From Rattus norvegicus (Eukaryota; Chordata; Mammalia; Rodentia; Muridae): a stretch of 64,000 nucleotides of DNA. The position numbers and the translations under genes were made by a program. The first letter of the stretch is position 1, and each line of letters starts with the position of its first letter. The notes under the pieces are model-generated. The model ran no database searches. It was not told where the DNA came from and saw nothing but the letters and a program-made list of their open reading frames with translations. The stretch is from positions 131,771,476 through 131,835,475 of the forward strand of contig NC_086021.1 of the NCBI RefSeq assembly GCF_036323735.1, read 5' to 3'. Shown here in pieces: positions 22,503 to 34,100 of the stretch.

Positions 22503-22921
22503 ACTGACTGTGTGAGTGATTGTGGGACCACAAGAGGGGAGAAAGAGGTTCTGAAGAATGAGAAGATTCTTGAATGCATGTGAAATGAAGCCAGAAATGA
22601 GGTTACTGGAGGTGAAAGGGGACAATTGCGGCAACAGGGAAATGGAGCCAAAAGAAGGAAAATCTACAAAAACAAATTAAGTTTGATAGTGCTATAATGA
22701 AACTTCATACTCTGTAGCCTAATTAAAAATAAATAAAAAGGAAGAAGTGTCAGACAAAAACACGAGGGATTCTCTACTAATAAAAGTATAATCACACAAT
22801 TATTTAAGGTAAAATATTGATCTGTGACATTAACAACCATTGTTTGCCTTGAGAAAAATCTCATAAAAAGAAGGATGTTTTAACTGGAAAGAAGTTATAT
22901 TTTTATAACCATCTTTCCCCT
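22501..22921. other. No feature recognised
   Basis: Unique-looking A-rich sequence left of the twin-primed L1. It contains no supported gene. Confidence 0.5.
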
Positions 22922-24527
22922 TTGTCCTTTCTTTCTTTATTTTATTTTTATGGATATTTATGTATTTACATTTCAAATATTATTCCCTTTTCCCCCTCTC
23001 CCATCTCATCTCCCCCGACTCACTGCTTCCATGAAGATGCTCCCACTCCCACCCACCCACTCCCACATCACTGCCTTGGCATTCCCCTATACTGGGGAAA
23101 TGATCCTTCACAGGACCAAGAGTTTCTCCTCTTATTGATGCCAGACAATGCCATCCTCTTCTACATATATGGCTGGAGTGTATTCCATGTGTATTCATTG
23201 GTTGGTGGTTTAGTCCCTGGGCGCTCTGGGATGGGGGTGTGGTTGATGATATTGTTGTTCTTCCTATGGGGTTGCAAATGCCTTTAGCTACTTCAGTCCT
23301 TTCTCTAACTCCTCCATTGAGGTTCTCATGCTCAGTCCAATGGTTACCTGCAAGCACCCTCATCTGTATCAGTAAAGCTCTGGCAGAGCCTCTCAGGAGA
23401 AGTATGTATCAAGCTCCTATCAGCAAACACTTCTTGGCATCAGCAACAATGACTGGGTTTGGTGGCTGCTTATGGGATGGATCCCTATGTGGGGCAGTCT
23501 CTGGATGACCTTTTCTTTAGTCCCTGCTCCACTCTTTGTCCCTCTATTTCCTCCCATGAGTATTTTGTTCTCCCTTCTAAGAAAGACTGAAGTATTCATA
23601 TTTTTGTCCTCCTTTTTCTTGAGTTTCATATGGTCTGTGAATTGTTTCTTGGATATTCAGAGCTTTTGGGCTAATATTTACTTATTGAGTGTATACTATG
23701 TGTGTTCTTTTGTGACTGGGTTACCTCACTCAGGATGATATTTTCTAGTTCCATTGATTTGCCTAAGAATTTCATGTAGTCATTGTTTTTAATAGCTGAG
23801 TAGTACTCCATTGTGTAAATGTACCATATTTTCTGTATCCATTCCTCTATTGAAGGACATCTAGGTTCTTTACAGCTTCTGGCTATTATAGATAAGGCTG
23901 CTATGAACATAGTGGAGCATGTATCCTTGCTATACGTTGGAGCATCTTTTGGGTATATGCCCAGGAGTGGTATAGTTGGGTCCTCAAGTAGTACTATGTC
24001 CAATATTCTGAGGAGCTCAATACTGCTATTCAGAGTGGTTGTACCAGCCTGCAATCCCACCAACAATGGAGGAGTGTATCTCTTTCTTCACATCATTGCC
24101 AGATCTGTTGTTGCCTGAGTTTTTGATCTTAGCCATTCTGACCAGTGTGTGGTGATATCTCAAGGTTGTTTTCATTTGCATTTTCCTGATGACTAAGGAT
24201 GTTGAACATTTCTTCAGGTACTTCTCAGTCATTCGGTATTCCTCAATTGAGAATTCTTTATTTAGCTCTGTACCCCATTTTTAATAGGATTATTTGATCC
24301 CTCTGGAGGCTAACTTCTTGAGTTCTTCAACAGAATTCCAATGGCTTATGCTCTAAAATCAAGAATCAACAAATGGGATATCATAAAATTGCAAAGCTTC
24401 TATAAGACAAAGGACACTGTCAGCAGGACAAAACTGCAACCAACAGACTGGGAAAAGATCTTTACCAATTCTACATCCGACAGAGGGCTAATATCTAAAA
24501 TATACAAACAAGTTGTCCCTTCTTTCC
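22922..24527 (-). mobile_element. Twin-primed (5'-inverted) L1 with target-site duplication
   Basis: 22936-24327 is a minus-strand L1: 3' UTR first, then the decayed ORF2 C-terminus. At 24328 the orientation flips. 24329-24512 is plus-strand ORF2 sequence matching about 4481-4660 of the young L1, and the minus segment also starts at about 4659. The breakpoint therefore neither loses nor duplicates sequence appreciably. This is the classical product of twin priming. The outer flanks TTGTCCTTTCTTTC (22922-22935) and TTGTCCCTTCTTTC (24513-24526) form a 14-bp duplication with one mismatch. Frame breaks show it is not young. Confidence 0.9.
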
Positions 24528-27020
24528 ATCTCCAGCATGTAGAGCAGTAATGGTGGATCCATATACATCAGAGGTTCAAGCAGTTCAGAAATGTCTCTGG
24601 CAGCTTTATCCTGGTGCCTGCACTATTGCAATAGTTTCAGCCTCTTGGTCCTCGCAGTCCTGATAAAAGGGACAGACTCAATCTTTTCTGTTAAATGCAG
24701 CCATGTCTAATTGAATGCACATATGTATGTCAACATATAGTAAAATTAATAGGTGCTTGAGGGATGAATTGGAATTTCTACTGAGAAGGCAGAATGAAAC
24801 AACTTCCATTGATCAATAAATGTTGCTGTTCTGGGGCTCTCACAGTCGAATTTTTAGATGAAAAAGCAAAGCATCAAACATTCCTTGTAGAGCAATTCTC
24901 CAAGGCTCAGCCAGAATCAAAGACTTGGTGGTATCGCCCATTATTTCTTATTAATTATTACTATTATCATTCATCTCTTAGAATTCCACAGCACTTTGTC
25001 AATTTCACAACACTTTTTAGCAAAGTTGCCTCACATCCTTCCAATCCCTTATATGATTAATAGATTTTAAGGACCTAATATATACAAATCCTTGCAAGAG
25101 GAATGACTGGAAGATACAACACAGGGCAGGATTACGTCAAGCAAGGCCAAAAATGCATTGAGCCATATTGAACAAGCCCTCCGTATGAGGCCTTGTGTTG
25201 GACATGGAGATATTTTATCAAGAATTAACAGCACTAGGATATGGTTGTGGTTCTCACTTCTTCTGGGAGTGAGGTATCTAAAGTGCAAAGTGATTAGAAA
25301 CTGGCTGTACTCTGAGTCAGCAAGTGTGTAACTTACATCTCCAAACATCGGTAACCCAATGTGAAGACTCCTAGGGTCTAATGAACATGTAAAAATGACA
25401 GCTCCACATATTTTATATTTGGCATGTATGTGTTTGTGATACTTAAGTTCACATATATGTGGATCACATGTGGGTTAATATTCACATATGTATACATATA
25501 TGATGAGGCCTGGTTGTTGGGTATTTTCCAATAACTCTCCTTCTTATACATTAAGGCAGAATTTCTCATTGGCACACAGGGCCCCCAACTCCCTAGTCTA
25601 GGTAGCCTGTTTAATAGGGTACCCCTGTGTCTACCTCCCATGAGCTAGGGTTCTACTTGGGCCACTTATCCATCTGCTGTTCCATATCCGGTCCCCCTTC
25701 CAACAGGTGATTTTGCCTGCAAAGCCATCTCTTCTACCCTCAAGACATACATCTGTGAAGAGGTTTGTACTCTACTACTGTGGAAATGAAGTTACAACTA
25801 ATTTACTGATTTACCTGACTGCTGTCTTCCAGGCTTCAGGCCACATACATTAGCACCCCGACTTTTCCTCTGCCGTTTTGGACAGATGCATATATCCTGG
25901 TGCTAGAAATCCTAGAGGACAGATCACAAAATGGGCAGAATATTTCAGTTACTGGTGGCTGGAAATTCTGTAGTGAATTTAAGAACCCATAAATGAGGGT
26001 AAAGTAGTTATAAGGGGGAGTTAAGTCACAGAGGAATTCAATTCTTTGTCTGATGGACAGTAAGATGCTAAACTCTGTACAAGCCAATGAGAAATTCCCC
26101 AGTGGTTGAGCGTTTGGAGGCTCTGAGACTAAACTTTACAGGAATCAACTCATTTTCTCATTTCTGTTTTCTGAAGCAAAGTGACAGCCGCAGGCCAGTG
26201 GAGAACCAGTGAATAACTTTTTAATTTAGGTTCCAAAGTTCCAGCTATTATGTTGTTAATAACATGATGTGAAACAAAGACAATTAATTGTCCCAAACAT
26301 TATGTAGTAAATTAAGTCATATTAAAATTTATTAACTGACCATCTGCAGTTTAACTGGATGTGTTCTGTTTTACCTTCTTTAAAAATAATCAAATTACAT
26401 GTACTATGCTTTAATATCAAATTCATGGATCTCTCAAAGATCAAGATAATCTGGAGTATACTGAGGAAGAGTTTATAAGTACGTTTAAAAAATTATACTT
26501 TAACTTCAGCTGAGTATTTTTTTTTGCAATCCAATAAGTAATTTTGGTATGTATACTTAAAAAGGCACTACATCTTACTTTATTTTTAATTTTAGAATAC
26601 TTAAATGGGTTCTACCTATAAGTTTAAAGTATTCAACACATGACAGCTGATGTAAGTCTGGGGTTGTAGAGCCAATCTCTAGGGTCAGCTCATGACTCAA
26701 ATACAGCTTTATTTCTGCTGACTGGAGACTTGTCTTATCTGACAAGAGGCAATTTCTGCATTTCTAAACATTGGCATGGAAATCCTACATATTGTAAACT
26801 AAAAGAGAATTTTAATTTCTGTATGCTTTAGATAGATTTCTTGGATAGCTGATAACAAATTTTAAATAAGCTATTACTTGCACTTTTTAGAGAAATAAAA
26901 CAGCAACATCTAAATCAGAAGGATTTTATGTAACTCTTTACTGGGAGCCAATTCTTCTGCCCTCAAGAGCTGGTCGCCCCGGTCACTGAAAAGGACAATG
27001 CCTAAGTGTTTGACATGTCT
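24528..27020. other. Mostly unique sequence, no exon recognised
   Basis: No repeat family is named here. A 37-codon ORF at 24550-24663 has a protein-like composition but no recognised relative. The block 26200-26560 is AT-rich with TAATTAAT-like words and looks more constrained than random repeat debris. ORFs of 80-95 codons on both strands are consistent with chance. Confidence 0.45.
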
Positions 27021-27059
27021 TCTGATTCTTTGTCCAATGGGGATGTAAGGACACCTCCC

Positions 27060-27760
27060 ATTTTCAAGAATTAGTTTCCTTAGATGCTATAATAAATTAC
27101 TATAAACTTATTTTTTGGTTAGTTTTTATTATGTGACAAACTTTTTCTGGGGAGATAAAACACACCTATCTTCTCACCCCAGACAAGGATACTACAATAG
27201 ACCAAAGTATGGATATCGCCAAGTCCAACTTGGTGAACAATGACTTCTATTGGGGTTACTTATTAGATTCTAGATGAGGGTTACTTACAGAGTAGAAATA
27301 ACTACAAGAGAGTTGTGTCACCAAAACCCATCCCAGCATGGGTGACATCTCATAAAGCTGGGAACTCGGGCACACTGCACAGTCTGCAGCCAGAGTAGAA
27401 ATAACTACAAGAGAGTTGTATCACCAAAACCCATCCCAGCATGGGTGACATCTCATAAAGCTGGGAACCCGGGCACACTGCACAGTCTGCAGCCAGCACA
27501 ACAGGTTGGAAAGTATCCTTTCCTGGTACCTCGGTTCGTCTAAACCTCTTCTAGACATCTCTTCTTGTCTGAGAGCCTTCTTTGCATCCAGGCTCTGCTT
27601 ACTCTGGCAGAAAAAGGCCTAGAAAATCTGGCTAGTTTCAGGGAGGAGTTCTTGAACCTATTTTGGGGAGAGGGGTTGTTCATCTCTTACTTAGGGGGTT
27701 TTCTGAAGGATGGAATGTTTTGATCTTAGAGGAGAATGCAATACACCAGCCTAGAAGTTT
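27060..27760 (+). mobile_element. Rodent interspersed repeat (unnamed, RMER-like)
   Basis: The texture is typical of an abundant rodent repeat I have seen but cannot name with certainty. It includes ACCAAAGTATGGATATCGCCAAGTCC, CATCCCAGCATGGGTGACA and the TCCTTTCCTGGTACCTCGGTT segment. It codes for nothing visible. It contains a 103-bp tandem duplication at 27289-27494. Confidence 0.45.
27289..27494 (+). repeat. Direct tandem duplication, 2 x 103 bp
   Basis: The copies start at 27289 and 27392, each beginning AGAGTAGAAATAACTACAAG. By eye they differ at only two positions (GTGTCACC/GTATCACC and AACTCGGG/AACCCGGG). Confidence 0.97.
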
Positions 27761-28953
27761 CCAAGATCCCATTCACTGGATAGAAATCAACACTGATCCC
27801 AGGGTCTGTGTGAGAGACTCTTCAATGCCTCTTCTGTCTCCCAGTGTCCTCTGTGATTGGCTGGCTTGTGGCTACACGGCAGTAATCTTGGCCTTCAAAT
27901 ACATTTTGCTCCTTTCTATGTTAACTCTCCCTTTGACTCCCACTCTTGAAACCATCTGGTCTCATTTAGGGTCCTCAAAATCCAAGATAATCCCTGCACT
28001 AGAAGATTTGTAACTACATCTTCAATGTCATCTGTCATCGTAGGCAGCATTCAGAGATTCCATGGAACTGGGACATGACTGTCTTTGGTGTCTGCTGCTC
28101 TGCCTATGACTTGAGGGTTGCATTGCAGGATGCCAGGTTTCTGGAAGTCAAAAATGTGTCTGGCAGTGGACTAAGTCGAAATCAGTTTAACTGAGGTGTC
28201 TCTCACAGATCATGAAGGACCTTGAATCCAAATTTGAAGGCTGAGTTATTCCAACCAGACATCCTAGAATGCAAAGTTGGATCATGTCCTTCACATGGAC
28301 ATATAAGTGACAGTGTTCATGACTGTACTGAGAGTTTGTAATCTGGTGGCAAATATCTGTGACCAACTGTCTCAATAGTCCATCCAGACTTTTGCTCAGT
28401 TCCTAGCAGCAATGCAGCTAAACATGGATGAATACATATGGATTATATTGAAATATTTATTACTTATTGAGTATAAGACATTGTGGTAAGGTATGTCCTT
28501 TGCTGGTTAAGACCAAGTAGATTGCTGGGAACCTGATCCTTGCGGTAGTAATTGGTGGTTATTTTTTGGCCCCTTCTCTCCCTGGCATCATCTATAAAAT
28601 ATCTAATGAGCAGGTTGCTTAGAGCAATGCTGCTTCATGGATGGACTCTGTAGGTTGAAGCACTGTTTGCTTCAAGGGAGAAACAAAAGCAATAAGGTTA
28701 CCTGGAGGTGAATGACTGAGGACAAAATTAAAGCAATGTTTATATGTGAGTTAAGACAATGGGTGCAACAGAGATCTGACCTTTAAGCCATCACTGTTTC
28801 TTAAAACTCTTAGTTAAGAGATTGAGACCAAAATAAGAGGCAAAAGAATGAATATTATTTCAAAGAGAGAAGAGTCTGGGTGACCCTCTGTGGTGGTGGT
28901 ACTTAAAGTGGTTTGTGGCTGGGCAGGTGGACATCCAAGTACTGTGCTAAGAA
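27761..28953. other. No gene recognised
   Basis: Contains a 116-codon plus ORF (27663-28013) that begins inside the rodent repeat and has no recognisable domain. The rest is unassigned sequence up to the ID element. Confidence 0.45.
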
Positions 28954-29061
28954 AGGCCAGATTGGGGTTGGGGATTTAGCTCAGTGGTAGAGCACTTGCC
29001 TAGCAAGTGCAAGGCCCTGGGTTCGGTCCCCAGCTCTGAAAAAAAGAAAAGAAAGAGAGAA

Positions 29062-29100
<39 letters not shown>

Positions 29101-29119
29101 GAGAGAAAGAGAGAAAGAG

Positions 29120-29173
<54 letters not shown>

Positions 29174-29186
29174 GCAGGCCAGATTG
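28954..29186 (+). mobile_element. ID element (rat BC1/tRNA-Ala-derived SINE) with target-site duplication
   Basis: The body, 28964-29040, is near-consensus ID. The tRNA-like Pol III A box TAGCTCAGTGG lies at 28977-28987 and the B box GGTTCGGTCCC at 29020-29030. An A/GAAA tail follows at 29038-29172. The flanks AGGCCAGATTG at 28954-28964 and 29176-29186 form a perfect 11-bp duplication. The low divergence marks a recent insertion and points to rat rather than mouse. The 73-codon ORF across it is an artefact. Confidence 0.97.
29041..29172 (+). repeat. Expanded (GAAA)n/(GAGA)n tail of the ID element
   Basis: The usual short ID tail has expanded into about 130 bases of AAAG/GAGA units, ending in about 18 GAAA units. 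Confidence 0.95.
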
Positions 29187-29607
29187 TGCATGTGTGAGAG
29201 ACTAGGGGTCCAGGCTCTAAAGAAAGCTTAAAAGTGTCACATTAAGTTATCACCAGTTATTAACCTCGCTAAACCTCATCATAGTATGAGAAATCACTCA
29301 GCCAAATGTAAAATGTTCCTAGCTTTCTCCAGGACCAATGTTTGGGATACAGCCAAGTGCGCAATTGAACGCCTCATTTCAGTGTGGTATAAAATGACCA
29401 AAGTTTGTCTTCATAATTTAAGGGCATGTGGGGGCATTTGGGAATATATACTTTATCTTGAGGACTATACTAGAGGCTGCTGACAGCTATCACAGGAAGA
29501 GATGAAATTTTTCCTAAAGTCTTCGTGACTGGACAGAGGAGGTGGAAGGAACTTCAAACTTTGCTGGAAGGAGGAAGAGTAAAGAATAAGACATTCCTTA
29601 AAACAAT
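29187..29607. other. No feature recognised
   Basis: Unassigned sequence between the ID element and a tetranucleotide array; short ORFs only. Confidence 0.5.
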
Positions 29608-29648
29608 AAGAATGAATGAATGAATACGTAAGTAAGTAAGTAAGTAAG

Positions 29649-29679
<31 letters not shown>

Positions 29680-29681
29680 AT
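29608..29681 (+). repeat. (GAAT)n(AAGT)n(AAAT)n tetranucleotide repeat
   Basis: Three adjoining tetranucleotide blocks that differ by one base each: GAAT, then AAGT, then AAAT. Confidence 0.95.
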
Positions 29682-30342
29682 ACTAGGATAATAGGAAATG
29701 ACAGGCTAAGCGGGAACTTTAGGAAGGTTTTTGCCAAGTGGAAACAGCTGGGCTGATAGCCTCTACTAAGGCCAGTGACTGCTCAGTGATTGAAGCCTGG
29801 TAATCAATATACCTCTATTATATTAAAAGTAATGCATGGCTCAATAAAAAAAAAATCTTCCCACATTATACACAGCGTACATGACACCATCGCAGTTCGC
29901 AGTGACACCATCAATTCGAGGACCTAGGTGGACTTGTGGGAGGACCAAGTACCTTCCAGCCTGAGTCCAGAGGTTCCCAGGAGGGCGGGGACCGGCGGGG
30001 GAAGTTGGAGCCGGGAGCGAGCGCAGAAGCACGTGGGTTGAGGGGGTGGGAGGACGCCGGGCGGCGGAGTAACCGGTGAAGTGTCAAAGAGGCAGGAGTG
30101 GAGGGCTGCGGGGGTGACAGGGTGTGGTCTGCCTGGAGCGGCGACGTGGGAGAGGGGGGCAGAGGCCTGGGGCTGTAGATGGTGCCTCGGTGTGCGGGTG
30201 CGGTGACAGCGCGCAGCTGAGCGGCGACTAGGGTGTCCCGGGCTCGCCAAGTGTCCAGCTCCAAGCTGTGCCAGCGACCTCGCGGGCCCTGAAGCCAGAC
30301 ACCTGCGAGTGAGAAGCAAGAGGTGCTCAGCCTTCCCGGCAA

Positions 30343-30348
30343 GTAAGT
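30343..30348 (+). other. Candidate 5' splice site (plus strand) in the CpG island
   Basis: Reads GGCAA followed by GTAAGTGT. It would end a first exon of a rightward transcript beginning in the island. This is motif evidence only. Confidence 0.3.
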
Positions 30349-30662
30349 GTATCTCGTCTCCTCCACCCGCGCCTTTCGCTGCCCACTCGAGCTCCCGGAA
30401 AGCGTGCGGGGCTCGGCGGCGTCCAGGGATGCTCCAGCGGCGGGCGGAAACCGGGGATCAGGGATAGGAACCCATGAGCTGGGATGGAAACTAGAAAGAG
30501 GGGATGAGAACCAGGGAAGCAGGGGATAAGAGTAGGCAACCAGGATTAGGACCAGGGAGCGGGAGTGGACAGTGGGGAGAGGTGACAGGGACCCGCCCGA
30601 GGCCGGGCCGCTCACCCCGGCGACGGCACAGTGGCAGGCTCTGATATTGCCCATCTTTTGTG

Positions 30663-30668
30663 TCTTAC
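30663..30668 (-). other. Candidate 5' splice site (minus strand) in the CpG island
   Basis: On the minus strand it reads GGGATCCG followed by GTAAGACA, a strong donor match. It would end a first exon of a leftward transcript starting around 30.7-31.1 kb. This is motif evidence only. Confidence 0.35.
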
Positions 30669-31110
30669 CGGATCCCAGAGCCCTGCCAGGCCGGAGGCGG
30701 GCCAGAAGAAGCCACTTTAAGGCTCCGGGCTCCACCTCTCTCCACCCCAAAGCCCTGGAGATTTCGGTGCGGGCCACCCGGCGTCGGTGCGTTCCAGAGC
30801 CTGAGCGGGTGGGTGGTGGCTGGACCACCCCATATCCCCGCTGGGCTTGTTTTCTGTTTAGGTACAGCGGCTCTAACTGGTGGGTGTTGGGAGGCAAAAG
30901 TGACTCGGGAGCACCGAGTGTGATGCAGGGAACCACCTGCTTCCAGGCTTTTCTTGGGGTCTGGTGGAGCAGGGTCTCCAGAACGCGAGGCCCGCGCGTC
31001 CCGCGTCCAGGCTTGCGCGCCAGAGAGCAGGTGCTCAATGGGTGGGTCCCTCCTCTGGCTCATTGTTCCCGGTGACTGTTCTGGGGCCGGGCTGGGCGAC
31101 ACAGACTCAG

Positions 31111-34100
31111 CTCACAGGTTAATAAAAGTGTTGACTTGGAGGAGTGAGGGTCAGAGCCGATGGGTACATTTTGGAATGGGACTTCTTGGTTCAGAGAGTA
31201 AGAGTAGTCGACAACAGAAACCATGCGTGAGTGCAAAACTTAGATCGAACTGATTCAGACAGCCTAGCGAATGGCGCTCAGAAGCAGGAAATGTTATCTC
31301 CCTCCTGCATTGAAATTGTTTTCAGAATAACGAAGGTGGAGTTTTAAGCATTTGGGGCAACAGGCAATTTTTTCCTGCTAGCACCAGTTTCCCATAGAGG
31401 TTCTTGGGCGGGGTTTATTTTCCCCTGGCCCCCTCCCGCTCTCTCTTTATGGATGTGCAATCATTTTTGTACGTAATCAAGTAATAAGATTGCGTGGTTC
31501 TGGGAGAGGCGTCCCCTTTAATAAACAAAGTGTAATTTCCTCTGTACATATATGCGCCCACACAGTGGTTTAGAGCCCATGGCTCCCACCCTAGCATTGA
31601 CGTTAAAATTTATAGATGGAAGTGGGCTCAGAGGCAAAGGCAGAGGGAGCCTCTTCTCCCTCCTCTCCTTGGGGAGCCCCAGGACATTTTGAGCAAATCC
31701 ATTTCTTCCATGGTAGCATACATGTCCTTATTTGGCTTTCCTCCAGTAGTGACAATGATATCACCTGTTCAAGTGTCAGTGCCTTAGTCCCTGGGCTATG
31801 AATACATTCGTTTCCCCTTTTTCTAATGGGCACATCTCTCAGCAAAATATACTCAAGTATTATTTAATGCAGTTACTGTATGCACACATGTTTATGCATA
31901 TGCATTATGTATCTGTAGTTGGTCGTGAATATCAGTAGTTACTAAGGAACACCACTGTACTTCTCCCTGGATTTGATGTTGTGCCCATGACCTGCTAAGT
32001 GCATTGTCTGCTGAAACCTGGAGTTCAGCCCAGGGAGAAATACCTCATGTGAACATCTCTCTGGACTTAGCCTTTTTGCTCTTGGAGGGAGAAGGGATAG
32101 ATGGAGCCCTGTGGGTGTTGCTTAAGGTCTGAAAGCTGTATGACTGATTCTAAGGCTGGAAGTGTGAATGAGGGAGATGATAAATAGCAGTAGAAATGAT
32201 GATGATAAATATCAGTGCCACAGATACCCATGTAAAGTATTGCGTGTTCTCCTCTCTCTCCTATCACTTTTAACATTTATATCCTTCATGTTTTTCATAG
32301 TAACGTTGCTTTTCTTGTGCCTCTCATATTGAAAGGGAACTTTCCCTAGAGCCTTCTGTTGTATCATATTTTCGACACCACGATGCTCTTTGGATGCACC
32401 GAATTACTTGTTCACTTTTCTCTTTTGTTTGTTTCCACACTGTGTCCACGTTAGTGTGGGAACAAATGAGCAGTAGATCAGCTAGTTCTAATGAAGATGA
32501 AGACACGGAAGTTATCCACAGCTATGTTTAAACTGAACACTCATTTAACCGCCTTCCCACATGACCAATTTCAGTGAGTAGCTTGTTCATCTTCCAAAGT
32601 CTCCAGACTCTAAATTCTTACCCAGATTGATGACTACACTAAATCTGGATTGTAAAAGAACAGAGCTTAATAATTTGGGTCTCATTTATCAGTCAGCAAT
32701 GTTTGGCATTTCCAAAATAATTATTTCATTGAAATATGCCTGACTTTAAAGTGTGTTGGAAAAGGTCCCTTTTAAATGTGTTTCTTCGTGAGGGAAAAAT
32801 GAAGTCCTTGGAAAGCCATAATTTCACTCTTCTGAGGCCCTGTAGCCATTTGTGTTTATTGAGTTTTTCTCTTCCACAGGAAGAAAGGGCCATTGTTTTG
32901 TCGTCTAGGAGCTAAAGGAAGATAGAAAGTGAGAAGAGAAAAGAAGCAGTTAAAATGCTATTTACTCTTTCAGAGGGAGAAAGTGTTATTTGAGTAAATA
33001 CTGATTGTTTCCTTAAAGGTGTACTAAATCCATGTTAAGGGGCCATTCACAGGTTTTCAGTATAGAAATATTAGTGCAAAAATTCCATGAGCAGTTTCTA
33101 CAAATAAAACCTGTACTTTTAAGCCAATCTGGGGGTTATTTTCATCATTCTATAAATTATGAAATGTTAATGAATCATCATTGTTGAAACACTGAAATTT
33201 CATTAAATATATATTAGAGTGCACAGTCCTTCCCCAAGTGCCTCCATTGTAATAGCCTGTCCGTGGAGATTAAAAAGAACATCATTGATGTCATGGTGTG
33301 CTTTGCATCTTAAAATAGCAGCTCGTGAATTACAAACATTCATTACTCTACAACCACATGCTGTAATTCCTCAGGATCCCCAAATAGAGAATTATTTGTA
33401 CTCTAGACATTCAAGTCTTCACTGCATCAATGCTGGTTCCCCTTTCCTCAAAACAAATAGCCTTTCAGATCAATACCTGTTAAACCTGAGTCTTTAAATA
33501 TGTTCCTTCTGCGTCATAAACGCATGTTGAATATGTTTCATGCGGCCTGGTGAAGCAATGTACTGTTGGAAACTTGGTGCCAGGGAGGTCGCTAGGGAAG
33601 GGCTGAACAGGGAAGGAGAGTAACTTCCATTAACGGTTGAGTCAGAACTTAGCAGGTAGGAAGGTGGGCTTTCCTTTCTGGGGGAGCACACTGAGGAGAT
33701 TGTCTGTGTTCACAGAGTCCAAGCCCATGTCATGCAGTTGGCTTCCCCAGACTCTCCTCTTATAAGCAGAGCCCTATTGGTTGCATTTGAATGCTGGCTT
33801 TTGCTTTCCATAGGTATCAAAGCTCTTTGTTTACTTACTCTGTTTCAGGAGGAGTGCTGTTGCATTTTTGGGAAAATTGAAATATGTCAATATGTGTTTC
33901 CAGAATATTTTAGCAAAAACCTTGGTTTTCTTCCATGATTGATCAATAAATGTTCACTAAACAGAAGATGTTTCATGATTAACTTGCTTGAGTTAGATAA
34001 AACATGAAATGATGGTCAAATGACTAAGCTAAGTTAATTAAAATAGCACTTTTAATTTCCTTTGGTGTAAACTAATTTGAAGAAAATGTTATTAAGTGTT

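Larger units (their letters stand above)
29880..31110. promoter_or_regulatory. CpG island, candidate host promoter (possibly bidirectional)
   Basis: Base composition changes sharply from AT-rich flanks to GC-rich sequence dense in CG dinucleotides, the only such block in the window. A GC box GGGCGGGG lies at 29983-29990, another just outside at 31406-31413, and further GC-rich motifs occur throughout. Good splice-donor matches exist on plus (30343) and minus (30663-30668). It is unique rather than repeat-derived. CpG islands usually mark promoters of genes or lncRNAs; the gene served here is unknown. Long ORFs on both strands (up to 375 codons on minus) reflect the scarcity of stops in GC-rich DNA and show no recognisable domain. 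Boundaries are by eye. Confidence 0.8.

Noticed and set aside
22922..24118. Several 60-131 codon ORFs
   Set aside because: All fall within the twin-primed L1, either antisense UTR or decayed ORF2 C-terminus.
24550..24663. 37-codon ORF with protein-like composition beside the L1 duplication
   Set aside because: Too short and unrecognised to call; mentioned only in the stretch description.
28964..29040. Genuine tRNA gene
   Set aside because: tRNA-like boxes are present, but the A tail, target-site duplication and second near-identical copy at 44.5 kb show an ID SINE.
29911..31038. 375-codon minus-strand ORF in the CpG island
   Set aside because: GC-rich DNA has few stops; several frames are open here, the product is Pro/Ser/Arg-rich without a domain, and it runs through the best splice-donor matches.
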